DNA from: Methylocystis sp. L43
GTDB lineage: Bacteria > Pseudomonadota > Alphaproteobacteria > Rhizobiales > Beijerinckiaceae
Length of the DNA: 64,000 bases
Direction of reading: 5' to 3'
Assembly (NCBI RefSeq): GCF_015709525.1
Contig: NZ_JADNRA010000031.1
Span: forward strand, 1 to 64,000
The translations under genes and the position numbers were made by a program. The notes beneath the pieces were generated by a model. The model ran no database searches, had not been told where the DNA came from, and saw only the letters and a program-made list of their open reading frames with translations. The stretch's first letter is position 1. Every line of letters begins with the position of its first letter. Shown piece by piece: positions 16,743 through 24,964 of this stretch.

Positions 16743-17456
16743 TTAACGAAGCCATTCGCTCGACTGCAGCGCAAGCCGCAATTCGAAGCTCTGAAATTGG
16801 GTGAAGATTGGCGACAGCCATGCTTTGAGCGCCGCGCGAACCACCATGGACATTTCCGGCGGCGGCTCTCTCGTGAAGCGGGACAGCGACAGATCGACGT
16901 CGTCGAGCGCGCGCGCGATCGGCGCCTCAAGACGCGGGATCACGAATTTGCCGCTCGCCGGATAGCGCGCAAGAATCGCCAAGGAGTCGCGGCCGAGCGG
17001 CGAGGCGCCGCGATTGTGGATGATGCTCATCATGAGATCCGGCCATGTGGTCTTAAGGACGAGCGCGCTGTTCGCCGCGCTCTCCGTGACGTCCGTTTGA
17101 AAGAGCACGATCGGCTCAACGCCGCGCCTGCGCGCTTCTTCGAGAAAGCCGATTTCGGCGATGGTCGCGAACAGGCGCTCATAGGAGCGATGCCAGACGT
17201 CGACGATCTTTGGCGTCTCGTCGGCGACCAGCAGGCGGTCGAAGAGCGAAATCTGGCCCTTGATCTCGCTGATATCGACGATGCGCGTCGCTTCCGGAAA
17301 GAACAATGCATAGAGCGGCTCCCGAAAACCCGTGTCGAAGCCTTCCACGTCGACATTGCGCGACAGATAATAATCGGTCAGCAAACGCGCCGCTGTCGTC
17401 ACGCCTGTTCGCGAGTGCGGCGAGCAAACGAAGAACGCAAGAGTGCGAGGCGTCAT
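16743..17456 (-). CDS. ParA/MinD-fold protein with degenerate P-loop
   Basis: A 237-residue protein. Its N-terminus LAFFVCSPHSRTGVTTAARL lines up with the deviant Walker A of ParA/MinD proteins, but the KGGxGKT residues are replaced by HSRTGVT, so the signature lysines are missing. The rest (VEGFDTGFREPLYALFFP, then VDVWHRSYERLFATIAEI) keeps the order of an SIMIBI-class domain. ATP hydrolysis is doubtful; it may be a regulatory partner of the canonical ATPase encoded 38 bases upstream. Function unknown. Confidence 0.65.
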   Translation of the reverse strand: MTPRTLAFFVCSPHSRTGVTTAARLLTDYYLSRNVDVEGFDTGFREPLYALFFPEATRIVDISEIKGQISLFDRLLVADETPKIVDVWHRSYERLFATIAEIGFLEEARRRGVEPIVLFQTDVTESAANSALVLKTTWPDLMMSIIHNRGASPLGRDSLAILARYPASGKFVIPRLEAPIARALDDVDLSLSRFTREPPPEMSMVVRAALKAWLSPIFTQFQSFELRLALQSSEWLR

Positions 17457-17494
17457 ATGGTCTTCGCGGAGACGATGCGCGTCGCCGCGACCCT

Positions 17495-18331
17495 CTATCG
17501 CCTCTTATCGCCAACAAGATCGAGAAGGCCGACCCGTTCGAACTCGTCGGCGACGCGCGCCAGCCATGTGCGGACGTAGCCGCGCAACACGAACGAATGC
17601 TCCGCCGGTTTGCCCTGCGCGTCCTGATTGCCGATGAATGTCGAGAACGGCGTGCCGGATAGCTCGACCTGCTCGTAGGCGAGTTCGCTGAGCTTGGGGA
17701 TCGTGATCTCGCCCGAGGTGACGACGTGCTCGAAATATTTCGCGTGCGTTTTCGGATCCCACTCGAAGAAGGTCGTGTCGTTGACGTGATTCTTCACCAT
17801 GAAATAATTGGCGTCCGCGACATAGGGCGCGATTTCGGCGATCTCCTCCAACGAAGCGATGGAGGGCCCGATCACATGCAGCAGCACGAAGCGGAATTCG
17901 CCGCTTTTCACCGCATCGAAGAAGCCGATTTCGTCGAGCGCCCCGAGCGCCGGGCTCAATCCGCCAGCGCGCACGTCGATGACGCTGACCTTGGCTTGCG
18001 ACGTATTCAGCGTGTCGATGATCTTCATCTGGTCCGAGGGTTCGGTCAGATCGACGATCATCGTCTCGTCAGGGTGGAAGCGGTGAAGCGTTCCGCGCGG
18101 CGTCTCGGTGTCGAACGCGCGCGTATGGATGTCATTGAGCGAAAGAAAGTCGAGGATGGCTCTGGCGATCGTGGTTTTGCCCACGCCGCCCTTGTCCGCG
18201 CCAACGACGATGACCGCCGGGCGCGCGGCGGCGTTCGCGGCGGCGGCCGGAGCCTCGGCCTTTCGCGGTCGGCTTTCCGGCTCCCGTTTCGCTGGCGCTT
18301 CCCTGGTGATTTTGACCGGTTTCTTAACCAT
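17495..18331 (-). CDS. ParA-like ATPase
   Basis: A 278-residue protein. A 35-residue basic, Ala/Pro-rich N-terminal tail precedes a perfect deviant Walker A, VVGADKGGVGKTTIARA, and FDTETPRGTLHRFHPDE. VSVIDVRAGGLSPAL takes the place of Walker B. It resembles ParA-type ATPases with cargo other than the chromosome; no parB or parS is nearby. First gene of the minus-strand operon, followed by the degenerate paralogue. The cargo is unknown. Confidence 0.75.
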   Translation of the reverse strand: MVKKPVKITREAPAKREPESRPRKAEAPAAAANAAARPAVIVVGADKGGVGKTTIARAILDFLSLNDIHTRAFDTETPRGTLHRFHPDETMIVDLTEPSDQMKIIDTLNTSQAKVSVIDVRAGGLSPALGALDEIGFFDAVKSGEFRFVLLHVIGPSIASLEEIAEIAPYVADANYFMVKNHVNDTTFFEWDPKTHAKYFEHVVTSGEITIPKLSELAYEQVELSGTPFSTFIGNQDAQGKPAEHSFVLRGYVRTWLARVADEFERVGLLDLVGDKRR

Positions 18332-18373
18332 GGGTGCTCCTATCGCATGTCGCGCTGGCGCCGCTGTTTATGA

Positions 18374-18414
18374 ATGACAAGCGCTCAACAAACATGGTTT
18401 TTGGCGCTTGTCAT
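18374..18414. promoter_or_regulatory. 11-base inverted repeat between parA-like and cys operons
   Basis: ATGACAAGCGC at 18374-18384 is repeated in exact inverse orientation at 18404-18414 with a 19-base spacer. It sits 43 bases upstream of the ParA-like start and ~190 bases upstream of the ferredoxin gene, in a divergent promoter region, so an operator or leader hairpin is plausible. Confidence 0.5.
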
Positions 18415-18515
18415 GCTCTGTTTCAGCTAACTGCGGATGGCGCTGCAATTGTGACGCGCCTAAAACAACGAATAAAATATGTAGTTAAATACAAGCACCA
18501 CAATATGATCGTGAA

Positions 18516-18544
18516 TTGACATTCGTGCGGTTTGGAGGTTTATG
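18516..18544 (+). promoter_or_regulatory. Possible sigma-70 promoter of the cys operon
   Basis: A perfect TTGACA (18516-18521) is followed after 17 bases by TTTATG (18539-18544), a weak -10. It lies ~60 bases before the ferredoxin start in an AT-rich stretch. The consensus -35 and spacing support it; the poor -10 could reflect activator dependence. Confidence 0.35.
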
Positions 18545-18606
18545 CGTTCGAAATACAGAACGTCCGTGGCTGCTGGCTGGCGCGGACCAGGTCGGCGCGT
18601 CAAGGC

Positions 18607-18978
18607 ATGAGCAATATCGAGAATATCGTCGCGCGGCGGCCCGCCGAATCGTCGCAGCAGAGTCTGCCGACCCTGCACGTCGAGGATCGCGACGGCGTTG
18701 TCCATGAGCTCGAAGCGGTCGAAGGCTGGCGGCTGATGGAGATCTTGCGCGACCATGGCGTCGGCATGGACAACACTTGTGGCGGCGCTCTTGCATGTGC
18801 GGAGTGCCACGTCGTTCTCGACGCGGAATCGGCCCGCCGCGTGCCGCCGCCGCGCGAAGAGGAAGTCGAAAAGCTCGATGAATTGCCGATGCTTTACGAG
18901 AATTCGCGTCTCTCCTGCCAGATCATCTGGTCCGATGAGATGAGCGGCCTTCGGCTGAAGCTGGCGCAGGAGACGTGA
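18607..18978 (+). CDS. [2Fe-2S] ferredoxin of the sulfite reductase operon
   Basis: A 123-residue adrenodoxin-type ferredoxin. The cluster cysteines are visible in NTCGGALACAECHVVLD (Cx5CxxC) and in SRLSCQIIW. ATG 18607 is preferred over upstream in-frame codons that would add an unconserved tail. As first gene of the cys operon it is the likely electron donor to CysI, in place of the CysJ flavoprotein, which is absent. Its TGA shares one base with the next ATG. Confidence 0.88.
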   Translation: MSNIENIVARRPAESSQQSLPTLHVEDRDGVVHELEAVEGWRLMEILRDHGVGMDNTCGGALACAECHVVLDAESARRVPPPREEEVEKLDELPMLYENSRLSCQIIWSDEMSGLRLKLAQET

Positions 18979-19295
18979 TGCCCGTCTTCAAACATCCCCA
19001 GATCCTTATCGCCTCGAACTTGACGGATGGCGAAGTGGTGTTTCTCGGCCCCACGGGCTGGGAGCGCGACCACCGTCGCGCGCGCGTAGCGCTGAAGTCC
19101 GACGAGGCGACCGCGCTCGAAACCTTGGGCAAGCGTGACATTTCAGCCAATCGCGTGGTCGACGTCTATCTCGCCGATGTCGAGATCGGGAGCGACGGCG
19201 CGCCGACGCCGTTACATTATCGAGAGAAGATGCGCGTGAAGGGACCGAGCATTCGCCTTGATCTTGGCAAACAAGCGGGCGAGGGCGCGTTATGA
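18978..19295 (+). CDS. DUF2849 protein (CysI-associated)
   Basis: A 105-residue protein of DUF2849, found almost only next to alphaproteobacterial cysI genes. Typical stretches are ILIASNLTDGEVVFLGPTGW and RDISANRVVDVYLADVE. The molecular role is unknown; context suggests an accessory to sulfite reduction or siroheme-enzyme assembly. It starts at ATG 18978 and overlaps cysI by ATGA. Confidence 0.88.
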   Translation: MPVFKHPQILIASNLTDGEVVFLGPTGWERDHRRARVALKSDEATALETLGKRDISANRVVDVYLADVEIGSDGAPTPLHYREKMRVKGPSIRLDLGKQAGEGAL

Positions 19296-21016
19296 CAGCG
19301 GTCGATCTGCGTGTGGCGCAGCGGCCCAATGCGCCGATGACCACCTATCGCTACGATGAATATGACGCGGCTTTTGTCAGCGAACGCGTCGCGGAATTTC
19401 GTGAGCAGGTGCGCCGGCGGCTTTCCGGAGCCCTGACGGAAGAGGAGTTCCGCCCGTTTCGGCTGATGAACGGGCTCTATCTGCAGCTACACGCCTATAT
19501 GCTGCGCGTCGCTATTCCCTATGGCACGCTGACGGCGCGGCAGATGCGTCGGCTCGCCGATATCGCGGATAAGTGGGACAAAGGCTACGGCCATTTCACG
19601 ACGCGCCAGAACCTCCAGTACAATTGGCCCAAGCTCGTCGATACGCCGGACATTCTGGAATCGCTGGCGGAAGTGGAGATGCACGCCATCCAGACGTCGG
19701 GCAACTGCATTCGCAATGTGACGGCCGATCATTTCGCCGGCGTCGCGCCGGACGAGATCGAAGATCCGCGGCCGACGGCGGAGTTTCTCCGCCAATGGTC
19801 GAGCCTGCATTCGGAGTTCTCGTTCCTGCCGCGCAAGTTCAAGATCGCGGTGACAGGCGCCGAGCATGATCGCGCCGCGATTCTGGTGCATGACATCGGC
19901 CTGCGCATCGTCAAGAACGATACGGGCGAGATCGGCTATCAGGTCGTGGTCGGCGGCGGACTTGGCCGTTCGCCCTTTATCGGCAAGGTCGTCGGCGACT
20001 TCGTGCCGCGCGAGGATCTGCTCGCCTTTCTCGAGGCGATCCTGCGCGTCTATAACCGCTTCGGCAGGCGCGACAACAAATACAAGGCGCGAGTGAAAAT
20101 TCTCGTCCACGAGAAGGGAATCGACGAAATCCGCGCCGCGGTCGAAGCCGAGTTCGCGGCGATGGACCGCTCGGCATTTACCCACGACCCGGAGGAGTTT
20201 GAGCGCATCGCCGCCTTCTTCGCGCCGCCGCCCTATGAGTCGCTGCCGGCGACCTCCGCCTTGCTGCGCGCCGCGAAATTGGAGACGCCGGCTTTCGCGA
20301 ATTTCGTCGACGTCAACGTCGGCGCGCACAAGATCCCCGGCTACGCTGTTGTCACTGTTTCATTGAAGCCCATCGGCGGCGTCCCCGGCGACGCCACGTC
20401 CGATCAGATGCGGGTGCTGGCCGACGCCAGCGAGCGTTTCGGCTTCGGCGAACTGCGCGTCAGCCATGAGCAGAACATCATCTTGCCGCATGTGAAGCAG
20501 GACGATCTTTTCGCCCTGTGGACCATGCTCGACGCAGCCGGTCTTGCGACGGCCAACGCCGGTCTCGTCTCCGACATCATCTCGTGCCCCGGCCTCGACT
20601 ATTGCTCGCTCGCCACCGCGCGCTCGATTCCCATCGCGCAGGCGATCTCGAAGCGCTTCTCCGACATGTCCAGGCAGCGGCGCATCGGCAAGCTCGGCGT
20701 CAAGATCTCAGGCTGCATCAACGCCTGCGGCCATCACCACGTCGGCGCGATTGGCATTCTCGGCCTGGAGAAGAAGGGCCAGGAATCCTATCAGATCACG
20801 CTCGGCGGCGATCCGACCTTCTCCGCGTCGATCGGCGAAATTCTGGGACCTGGGGTCACCGCCGAGCAGGTGCCCGACGTCGTCGAACATCTCGTCGACT
20901 ACTATCTCGCCGAACGCGAGGAGGGCGAAGCCTTCATCGACACCTGGCGCCGCATCGGCCATGCGCGATTCAAAGACGTTCTGCGTCGGGAGGGCGAAGA
21001 TGGCGCTGATATCTGA
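19292..21016 (+). CDS. cysI: Sulfite reductase hemoprotein (ferredoxin-type)
   Basis: A 574-residue siroheme/[4Fe-4S] reductase that converts sulfite to sulfide. Both half-repeats of the family are present. The cluster/siroheme cysteines are in ISCPGLDYCSLA (Cx5C) and ISGCINACGHHHVG (CxxxC). FTTRQNLQYNWPK and SGNCIRNVTADHFAGV mark the substrate and siroheme side. It lies between DUF2849 (4-base overlap) and DUF934 (17-base overlap). With a ferredoxin as first operon gene and no cysJ, ferredoxin is the likely donor. Confidence 0.93.
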   Translation: MTAVDLRVAQRPNAPMTTYRYDEYDAAFVSERVAEFREQVRRRLSGALTEEEFRPFRLMNGLYLQLHAYMLRVAIPYGTLTARQMRRLADIADKWDKGYGHFTTRQNLQYNWPKLVDTPDILESLAEVEMHAIQTSGNCIRNVTADHFAGVAPDEIEDPRPTAEFLRQWSSLHSEFSFLPRKFKIAVTGAEHDRAAILVHDIGLRIVKNDTGEIGYQVVVGGGLGRSPFIGKVVGDFVPREDLLAFLEAILRVYNRFGRRDNKYKARVKILVHEKGIDEIRAAVEAEFAAMDRSAFTHDPEEFERIAAFFAPPPYESLPATSALLRAAKLETPAFANFVDVNVGAHKIPGYAVVTVSLKPIGGVPGDATSDQMRVLADASERFGFGELRVSHEQNIILPHVKQDDLFALWTMLDAAGLATANAGLVSDIISCPGLDYCSLATARSIPIAQAISKRFSDMSRQRRIGKLGVKISGCINACGHHHVGAIGILGLEKKGQESYQITLGGDPTFSASIGEILGPGVTAEQVPDVVEHLVDYYLAEREEGEAFIDTWRRIGHARFKDVLRREGEDGADI

Positions 21017-21506
21017 CGGCCGCTTCATCGAGGATGCATGGCGCCGACTTGCCGACGAGGAAGCGCTGCCGAAGACGGGCAAGTTCATCGTGTCATTGCC
21101 GCGACTCGAACATGCCGTGGAGGTCCTTGGACCGACGGCCACGTTCGGCGTGATCGTTCCGAACACGACGGAGCCGTCGGCGCTCATCGCCGCCTTGCCG
21201 CGGCTCGACCTCATCTCGATCACTTTCCCGGCTTTCGCTGACGGCCGCGGCTTCTCTTTGGCGCGCCTGTTGCGGCGGGCGGAGTTTAAAGGCGAGTTGC
21301 GGGCCAGTGGGCGGCTTGTCGCCGACCAGTATCCTCACGCGATCGGTTGCGGCTTTGATACGATCGAAATTCCCGACGATCTCGCCGATCGCCAGGACGA
21401 AGAGCAGTGGCGCGCCGCGCTCAACGCCTATTCAATGAGCTATCAGCGCGGCTACGCCGGGCGCGGCTCCATCCTCGACGCGCGCCGAAAGGCGGTGCGT
21501 TCATGA
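21000..21506 (+). CDS. DUF934 protein
   Basis: A 168-residue member of DUF934, regularly encoded between cysI and cysH in alpha- and betaproteobacteria. Conserved stretches are FPAFADGRGFSLARLLR, LRASGRLVADQYPHAIGCGF and AYSMSYQRG. No enzymatic activity is established. ATG 21000 lies inside the cysI end; its TGA overlaps the cysH ATG. The operon position suggests an accessory role in sulfite or APS reduction. Confidence 0.88.
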   Translation: MALISDGRFIEDAWRRLADEEALPKTGKFIVSLPRLEHAVEVLGPTATFGVIVPNTTEPSALIAALPRLDLISITFPAFADGRGFSLARLLRRAEFKGELRASGRLVADQYPHAIGCGFDTIEIPDDLADRQDEEQWRAALNAYSMSYQRGYAGRGSILDARRKAVRS

Positions 21507-22252
21507 AGCCTTCGATCCCCGAAACGCTGGCGCCGCGACTGGCGCCGCTCGATCTCGATCATCGTTTGCTGCTCGTGCGCGAGTTCATTCCCGGCCGGAT
21601 CGTCTTCACCACGAGTTTTGGCGTCGAGGATCAGTTCATCGCGCATTCGATCTTCACGCAGGGTCTCGATATCGACGTCGCGACGATCGACACGGGGCGG
21701 CTCTTTCCCGAAACCTACGAGCTGTGGGAGCGCACCGAAGCGCGCTATGCGCGGCGTATTCGCGCGGTTTACCCGCAGGCCGCGCCGCTCGAAGCGCTCA
21801 TCGAGGAGCAGGGGATCAACGGCTTTTATAAGTCCGTGGACGCGCGCAAGGCCTGCTGTCATGTTCGCAAGGTTGAACCGCTGTCGCGGCTGCTCGCGGG
21901 CGTTTCGGGCTGGGTGACGGGGCTTCGAGCGGACCAGTCGCAGGCGCGCGCCGAGGCGCCGCTCATCGCCTTCGATGAGACCCACAGAGTGCTCAAGCTT
22001 AATCCGCTTGCCGATTACACGCGCGACGCGGTCGTCGCTGCGGTCGAGGAGTTTTCAGTGCCGATCAACGATCTCCACGCCAAGGGGTTTCTATCGATCG
22101 GCTGCGCGCCGTGCACGCGCGCGGTGCTGCCCGGCGAGGATGAACGCGCCGGCCGCTGGTGGTGGGAAGAAGACAACAAGAAAGAATGCGGCCTGCATGT
22201 CGGCGAAGACGGCGTATTGCGCCGCGGCGCGCCGCAAGAGGCGAGCCTATGA
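21503..22252 (+). CDS. cysH: Adenylyl-sulfate (APS) reductase
   Basis: A 249-residue CysH of the assimilatory APS reductase subtype. The [4Fe-4S]-binding cysteines are present as [12 protein letters not shown] (CC) and [11 protein letters not shown] (CxxC), which PAPS-specific enzymes lack. The catalytic cysteine is in [12 protein letters not shown]. The substrate loop is [15 protein letters not shown]. It uses APS directly, which agrees with the absence of an APS kinase (cysC) in this operon. The start ATG 21503 overlaps the DUF934 stop. Confidence 0.92.
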   Translation: MKPSIPETLAPRLAPLDLDHRLLLVREFIPGRIVFTTSFGVEDQFIAHSIFTQGLDIDVATIDTGRLFPETYELWERTEARYARRIRAVYPQAAPLEALIEEQGINGFYKSVDARKACCHVRKVEPLSRLLAGVSGWVTGLRADQSQARAEAPLIAFDETHRVLKLNPLADYTRDAVVAAVEEFSVPINDLHAKGFLSIGCAPCTRAVLPGEDERAGRWWWEEDNKKECGLHVGEDGVLRRGAPQEASL

Positions 22253-23166
22253 CGGCGCTGGCGACACGTCCGCTCGGCCATCTCGACCGACTCGAGGCCG
22301 AGAGCATCCACATCATGCGCGAGACCGTCGCTGAGTGCGAACGGCCGGTGATGCTCTATTCCATCGGCAAGGACTCGGCGGCGATGCTGCACGTCGCAAT
22401 GAAGGCCTTTTATCCCTCCAAGCCGCCGTTTCCGCTGCTCCATGTCAATACGACCTGGAAATTTCGCGAGATGATCGAGTTTCGCGATCGTCGCATGAAA
22501 GAGCTTGGCCTCGAACTCATCGAATATATCAATCCCAAAGGGATTGAGATGAACATCAGCCCCTTCGTTCATGGTTCGAAGCTTCACACCGAGATCATGA
22601 AGACAGAGGCGCTGAAGCAGGCGCTGGACAAGTATAAATTCGACGCCGCTTTTGGCGGCGCGCGTCGCGACGAGGAAAAATCCCGCGCCAAGGAGCGTGT
22701 GCTGTCCTTTCGCACGGCGCAGCACCGCTGGGACCCGAAGAATCAGCGGCCCGAATTCTGGCGTCTTTACAATACGCGAAAGGCGCCGGGCGAGAGCCTG
22801 CGCGTCTTCCCGATGTCGAATTGGACGGAGGCCGATATCTGGGACTACGTCGCGCGCGAAAGCATCCCCGTCGTTCCGCTCTATTTCGCCAAGGAGCGGC
22901 CGGTCGTGCGCCGTGGCGGCACGCTCATCATGGTCGACGACGCGCGCATGGAGCTCGTGCCCGGCGAATCCATCGAACATAAGATGGTGCGCTTTCGCAC
23001 GCTTGGCTGCTATCCGTTGACCGGGGGCATCGAAAGCGATGCGGCCAGTCTCGAAGAGATCATCGCGGAGATGCGCGAAAGCCGCTCCTCGGAGCGCCAG
23101 GGGCGGCTGATCGATCACGACGGCTCCAGCTCCATGGAGCAAAAGAAGCAGGAAGGATATTTCTAA
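22249..23166 (+). CDS. cysD: Sulfate adenylyltransferase subunit 2
   Basis: A 305-residue ATP sulfurylase small subunit, which forms APS from ATP and sulfate. PP-loop [18 protein letters not shown], then [34 protein letters not shown] and [12 protein letters not shown] are all family signatures. ATG 22249 overlaps the cysH stop by ATGA. Directly followed by cysN one base after the stop. Confidence 0.94.
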   Translation: MTALATRPLGHLDRLEAESIHIMRETVAECERPVMLYSIGKDSAAMLHVAMKAFYPSKPPFPLLHVNTTWKFREMIEFRDRRMKELGLELIEYINPKGIEMNISPFVHGSKLHTEIMKTEALKQALDKYKFDAAFGGARRDEEKSRAKERVLSFRTAQHRWDPKNQRPEFWRLYNTRKAPGESLRVFPMSNWTEADIWDYVARESIPVVPLYFAKERPVVRRGGTLIMVDDARMELVPGESIEHKMVRFRTLGCYPLTGGIESDAASLEEIIAEMRESRSSERQGRLIDHDGSSSMEQKKQEGYF

Positions 23167-23167
23167 C

Positions 23168-24796
23168 ATGCACGGCGCCGTCGCTGCCGCATCGCCGTCG
23201 CGCGCGCCCGCGCGCCTGGTCGGCGAAAAGCCGCTCTTGCGGTTCATCACCTGCGGCTCGGTCGACGACGGCAAATCGACGCTGATCGGCCGTCTGCTGT
23301 ACGACGCCGATCTTGCGCCCGACGACATTATCGCGGCGCTGGAAAGCGATTCGAAAAAGCATGGCACTCAGGGCGAAGATCTGGATTTCGCCTTGCTCGT
23401 CGACGGGCTTGCGGCCGAGCGCGAACAGGGCATCACCATCGACGTCGCCTATCGCTATTTCGCGACCGACAGGCGCAAGTTCATCGTCGCCGACACGCCC
23501 GGCCACGAGCAATACACCCGCAACATGGCCGTCGGCGCCTCGACCGCGGAACTCGCCATTCTGCTTGTCGACGCGCGCAAGGGAATCCTGCCGCAAACGC
23601 GACGTCACAGCGTCATCACCTCGATGTTCGGCGTCCGCCATGTGGTGGTCGCCGTCAACAAGATGGATCTCGTCGGCTACAGCGAAGAGGAGTTCCGCAA
23701 AATCGAAGCGGATTTTCATGCCTTCGCCGACCATCTTCGCTTCGCGTCGATTTACGTCGCGCCGCTTGTCGCCAAGGATGGCGATAATCTTGTCCACCAC
23801 AGCGCCCATATGCCTTGGCACGATGGGCCGCCGCTGCTCTCCTATCTTGAGGGCGTCGCGGTGGAGGACGCCACGCGGATTGCGCCCTTCCGCATGCCCG
23901 TACAATGGGTGAATCGGCCCAATCTCGACTTCCGCGGGTTTTCGGGCTTCATCAGCGGCGGCAATATTCAGCCGGGGGACATCGTGCGCGTTCTGCCCTC
24001 GGGGCGCGACACCCGCGTGGCGAGGATCGTGACCTTCGACGGCGATCTCGAAAGCGCCGTTTCGGGTCAGTCGGCGACCCTCACGCTCACCGAAGAGATA
24101 GACATTTCGCGCGGCGATCTCTTGTGTTCGCCGGTCTCGCCGGCGAAGACCGGGGATCGTCTCGAAGCGAGGCTGTTGTGGCTGGTGCGTGAGCCTCTTG
24201 TCGTCGGCAAGAGCTATCTTTTAAAGCTCGGGACGAAGACTGCGCCGGCCGCCGTGACCGCGGTCGATGCGCGCATCGACATCGAAACCGGCCTGCCGCA
24301 GCCGCTCCCTGAAGGGTCGACGCTCGCCTTCAACGAGATCGGCGGCGCGCGCCTGTCGCTCGAGACCGTGATCGCCTGCGATCCCTATGGCGAGAACCGC
24401 GAGACCGGCGGATTCATTCTCATCGACCGCATCACCAATGAAACGGTCGCGGTCGGCATGGTCAAAGCCGTCGCCGCATCGAACGGCCGCGTCGCGCCGC
24501 CGCTGACGGACCTCAGCTACGCCTCCATGGAAGGACTGCCGCTGGCGCGGGAGTCGTTTCGACCGACCCCGACGCGCAGCCTGGTGAAGGCGCTGTCCTG
24601 GCTCCTGCCGGCGAGCATTTCGACCTTTCTGATCGTCTACGCTTTCGTTCAGAGCGCCGCACTCGCCGCCGAAATCACTGGCGTTGAAATGATCGCGATC
24701 TTCGCGCTCTATTATCTTCACGAGCGGTTCTGGTTGCGATTGAGCTTCGGGCTGGGGACCGAAGACGCGCCGGACCGAGATGACCCCAGCCTGTAA
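23168..24796 (+). CDS. cysN: Sulfate adenylyltransferase subunit 1 fused to DUF2061
   Basis: A 542-residue protein. Residues ~1-450 are a complete CysN GTPase that drives APS formation by CysD: P-loop FITCGSVDDGKSTLIGRLL, G3 VADTPGHEQYTRNM, G4 VAVNKMDLVGY and beta-barrel domains to ITNETVAVGMV. The last ~80 residues are not CysC but a DUF2061 membrane module: RSLVKALSWLLPASISTFLI, a second helix, and FALYYLHERFWLRLSF. This would tether the ATP sulfurylase to the membrane. Last gene of the cys operon. Confidence 0.92.
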   Translation: MHGAVAAASPSRAPARLVGEKPLLRFITCGSVDDGKSTLIGRLLYDADLAPDDIIAALESDSKKHGTQGEDLDFALLVDGLAAEREQGITIDVAYRYFATDRRKFIVADTPGHEQYTRNMAVGASTAELAILLVDARKGILPQTRRHSVITSMFGVRHVVVAVNKMDLVGYSEEEFRKIEADFHAFADHLRFASIYVAPLVAKDGDNLVHHSAHMPWHDGPPLLSYLEGVAVEDATRIAPFRMPVQWVNRPNLDFRGFSGFISGGNIQPGDIVRVLPSGRDTRVARIVTFDGDLESAVSGQSATLTLTEEIDISRGDLLCSPVSPAKTGDRLEARLLWLVREPLVVGKSYLLKLGTKTAPAAVTAVDARIDIETGLPQPLPEGSTLAFNEIGGARLSLETVIACDPYGENRETGGFILIDRITNETVAVGMVKAVAASNGRVAPPLTDLSYASMEGLPLARESFRPTPTRSLVKALSWLLPASISTFLIVYAFVQSAALAAEITGVEMIAIFALYYLHERFWLRLSFGLGTEDAPDRDDPSL

Positions 24797-24823
24797 TAAG
24801 AAATTCGTTCGAACTGCTCGGGT

Positions 24824-24930
24824 GTCATTCCCGACGCGCGCAACGCGCGCGATCGGGAATTCAGAGCGCACCCGATATTCTTGTTGTGGCTCTAGATTCC
24901 CGGTCAGGCCTTCGGCCTGCCGGGAATGAC
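24824..24930. repeat. Pair of REP palindromes (BIME-like) between cysN and polA
   Basis: Two palindromes in opposite orientation, 24824-24860 and 24895-24930. Each is built on ATTCCCGG-type arms flanked by GTCATT or AATGAC. The same paired arrangement occurs at 39218-39323. It lies between converging genes and may serve as a bidirectional terminator. Confidence 0.75.
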
Positions 24931-24964
24931 ACGGCCCGAGCGAACGGATCAGCCGGACGCGCCG

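Noticed and set aside
18460-18810. 116-residue minus-strand frame upstream of the ferredoxin gene
   Set aside because: Overlaps the ferredoxin gene with its clear cluster motif; no ribosome binding site or homology.
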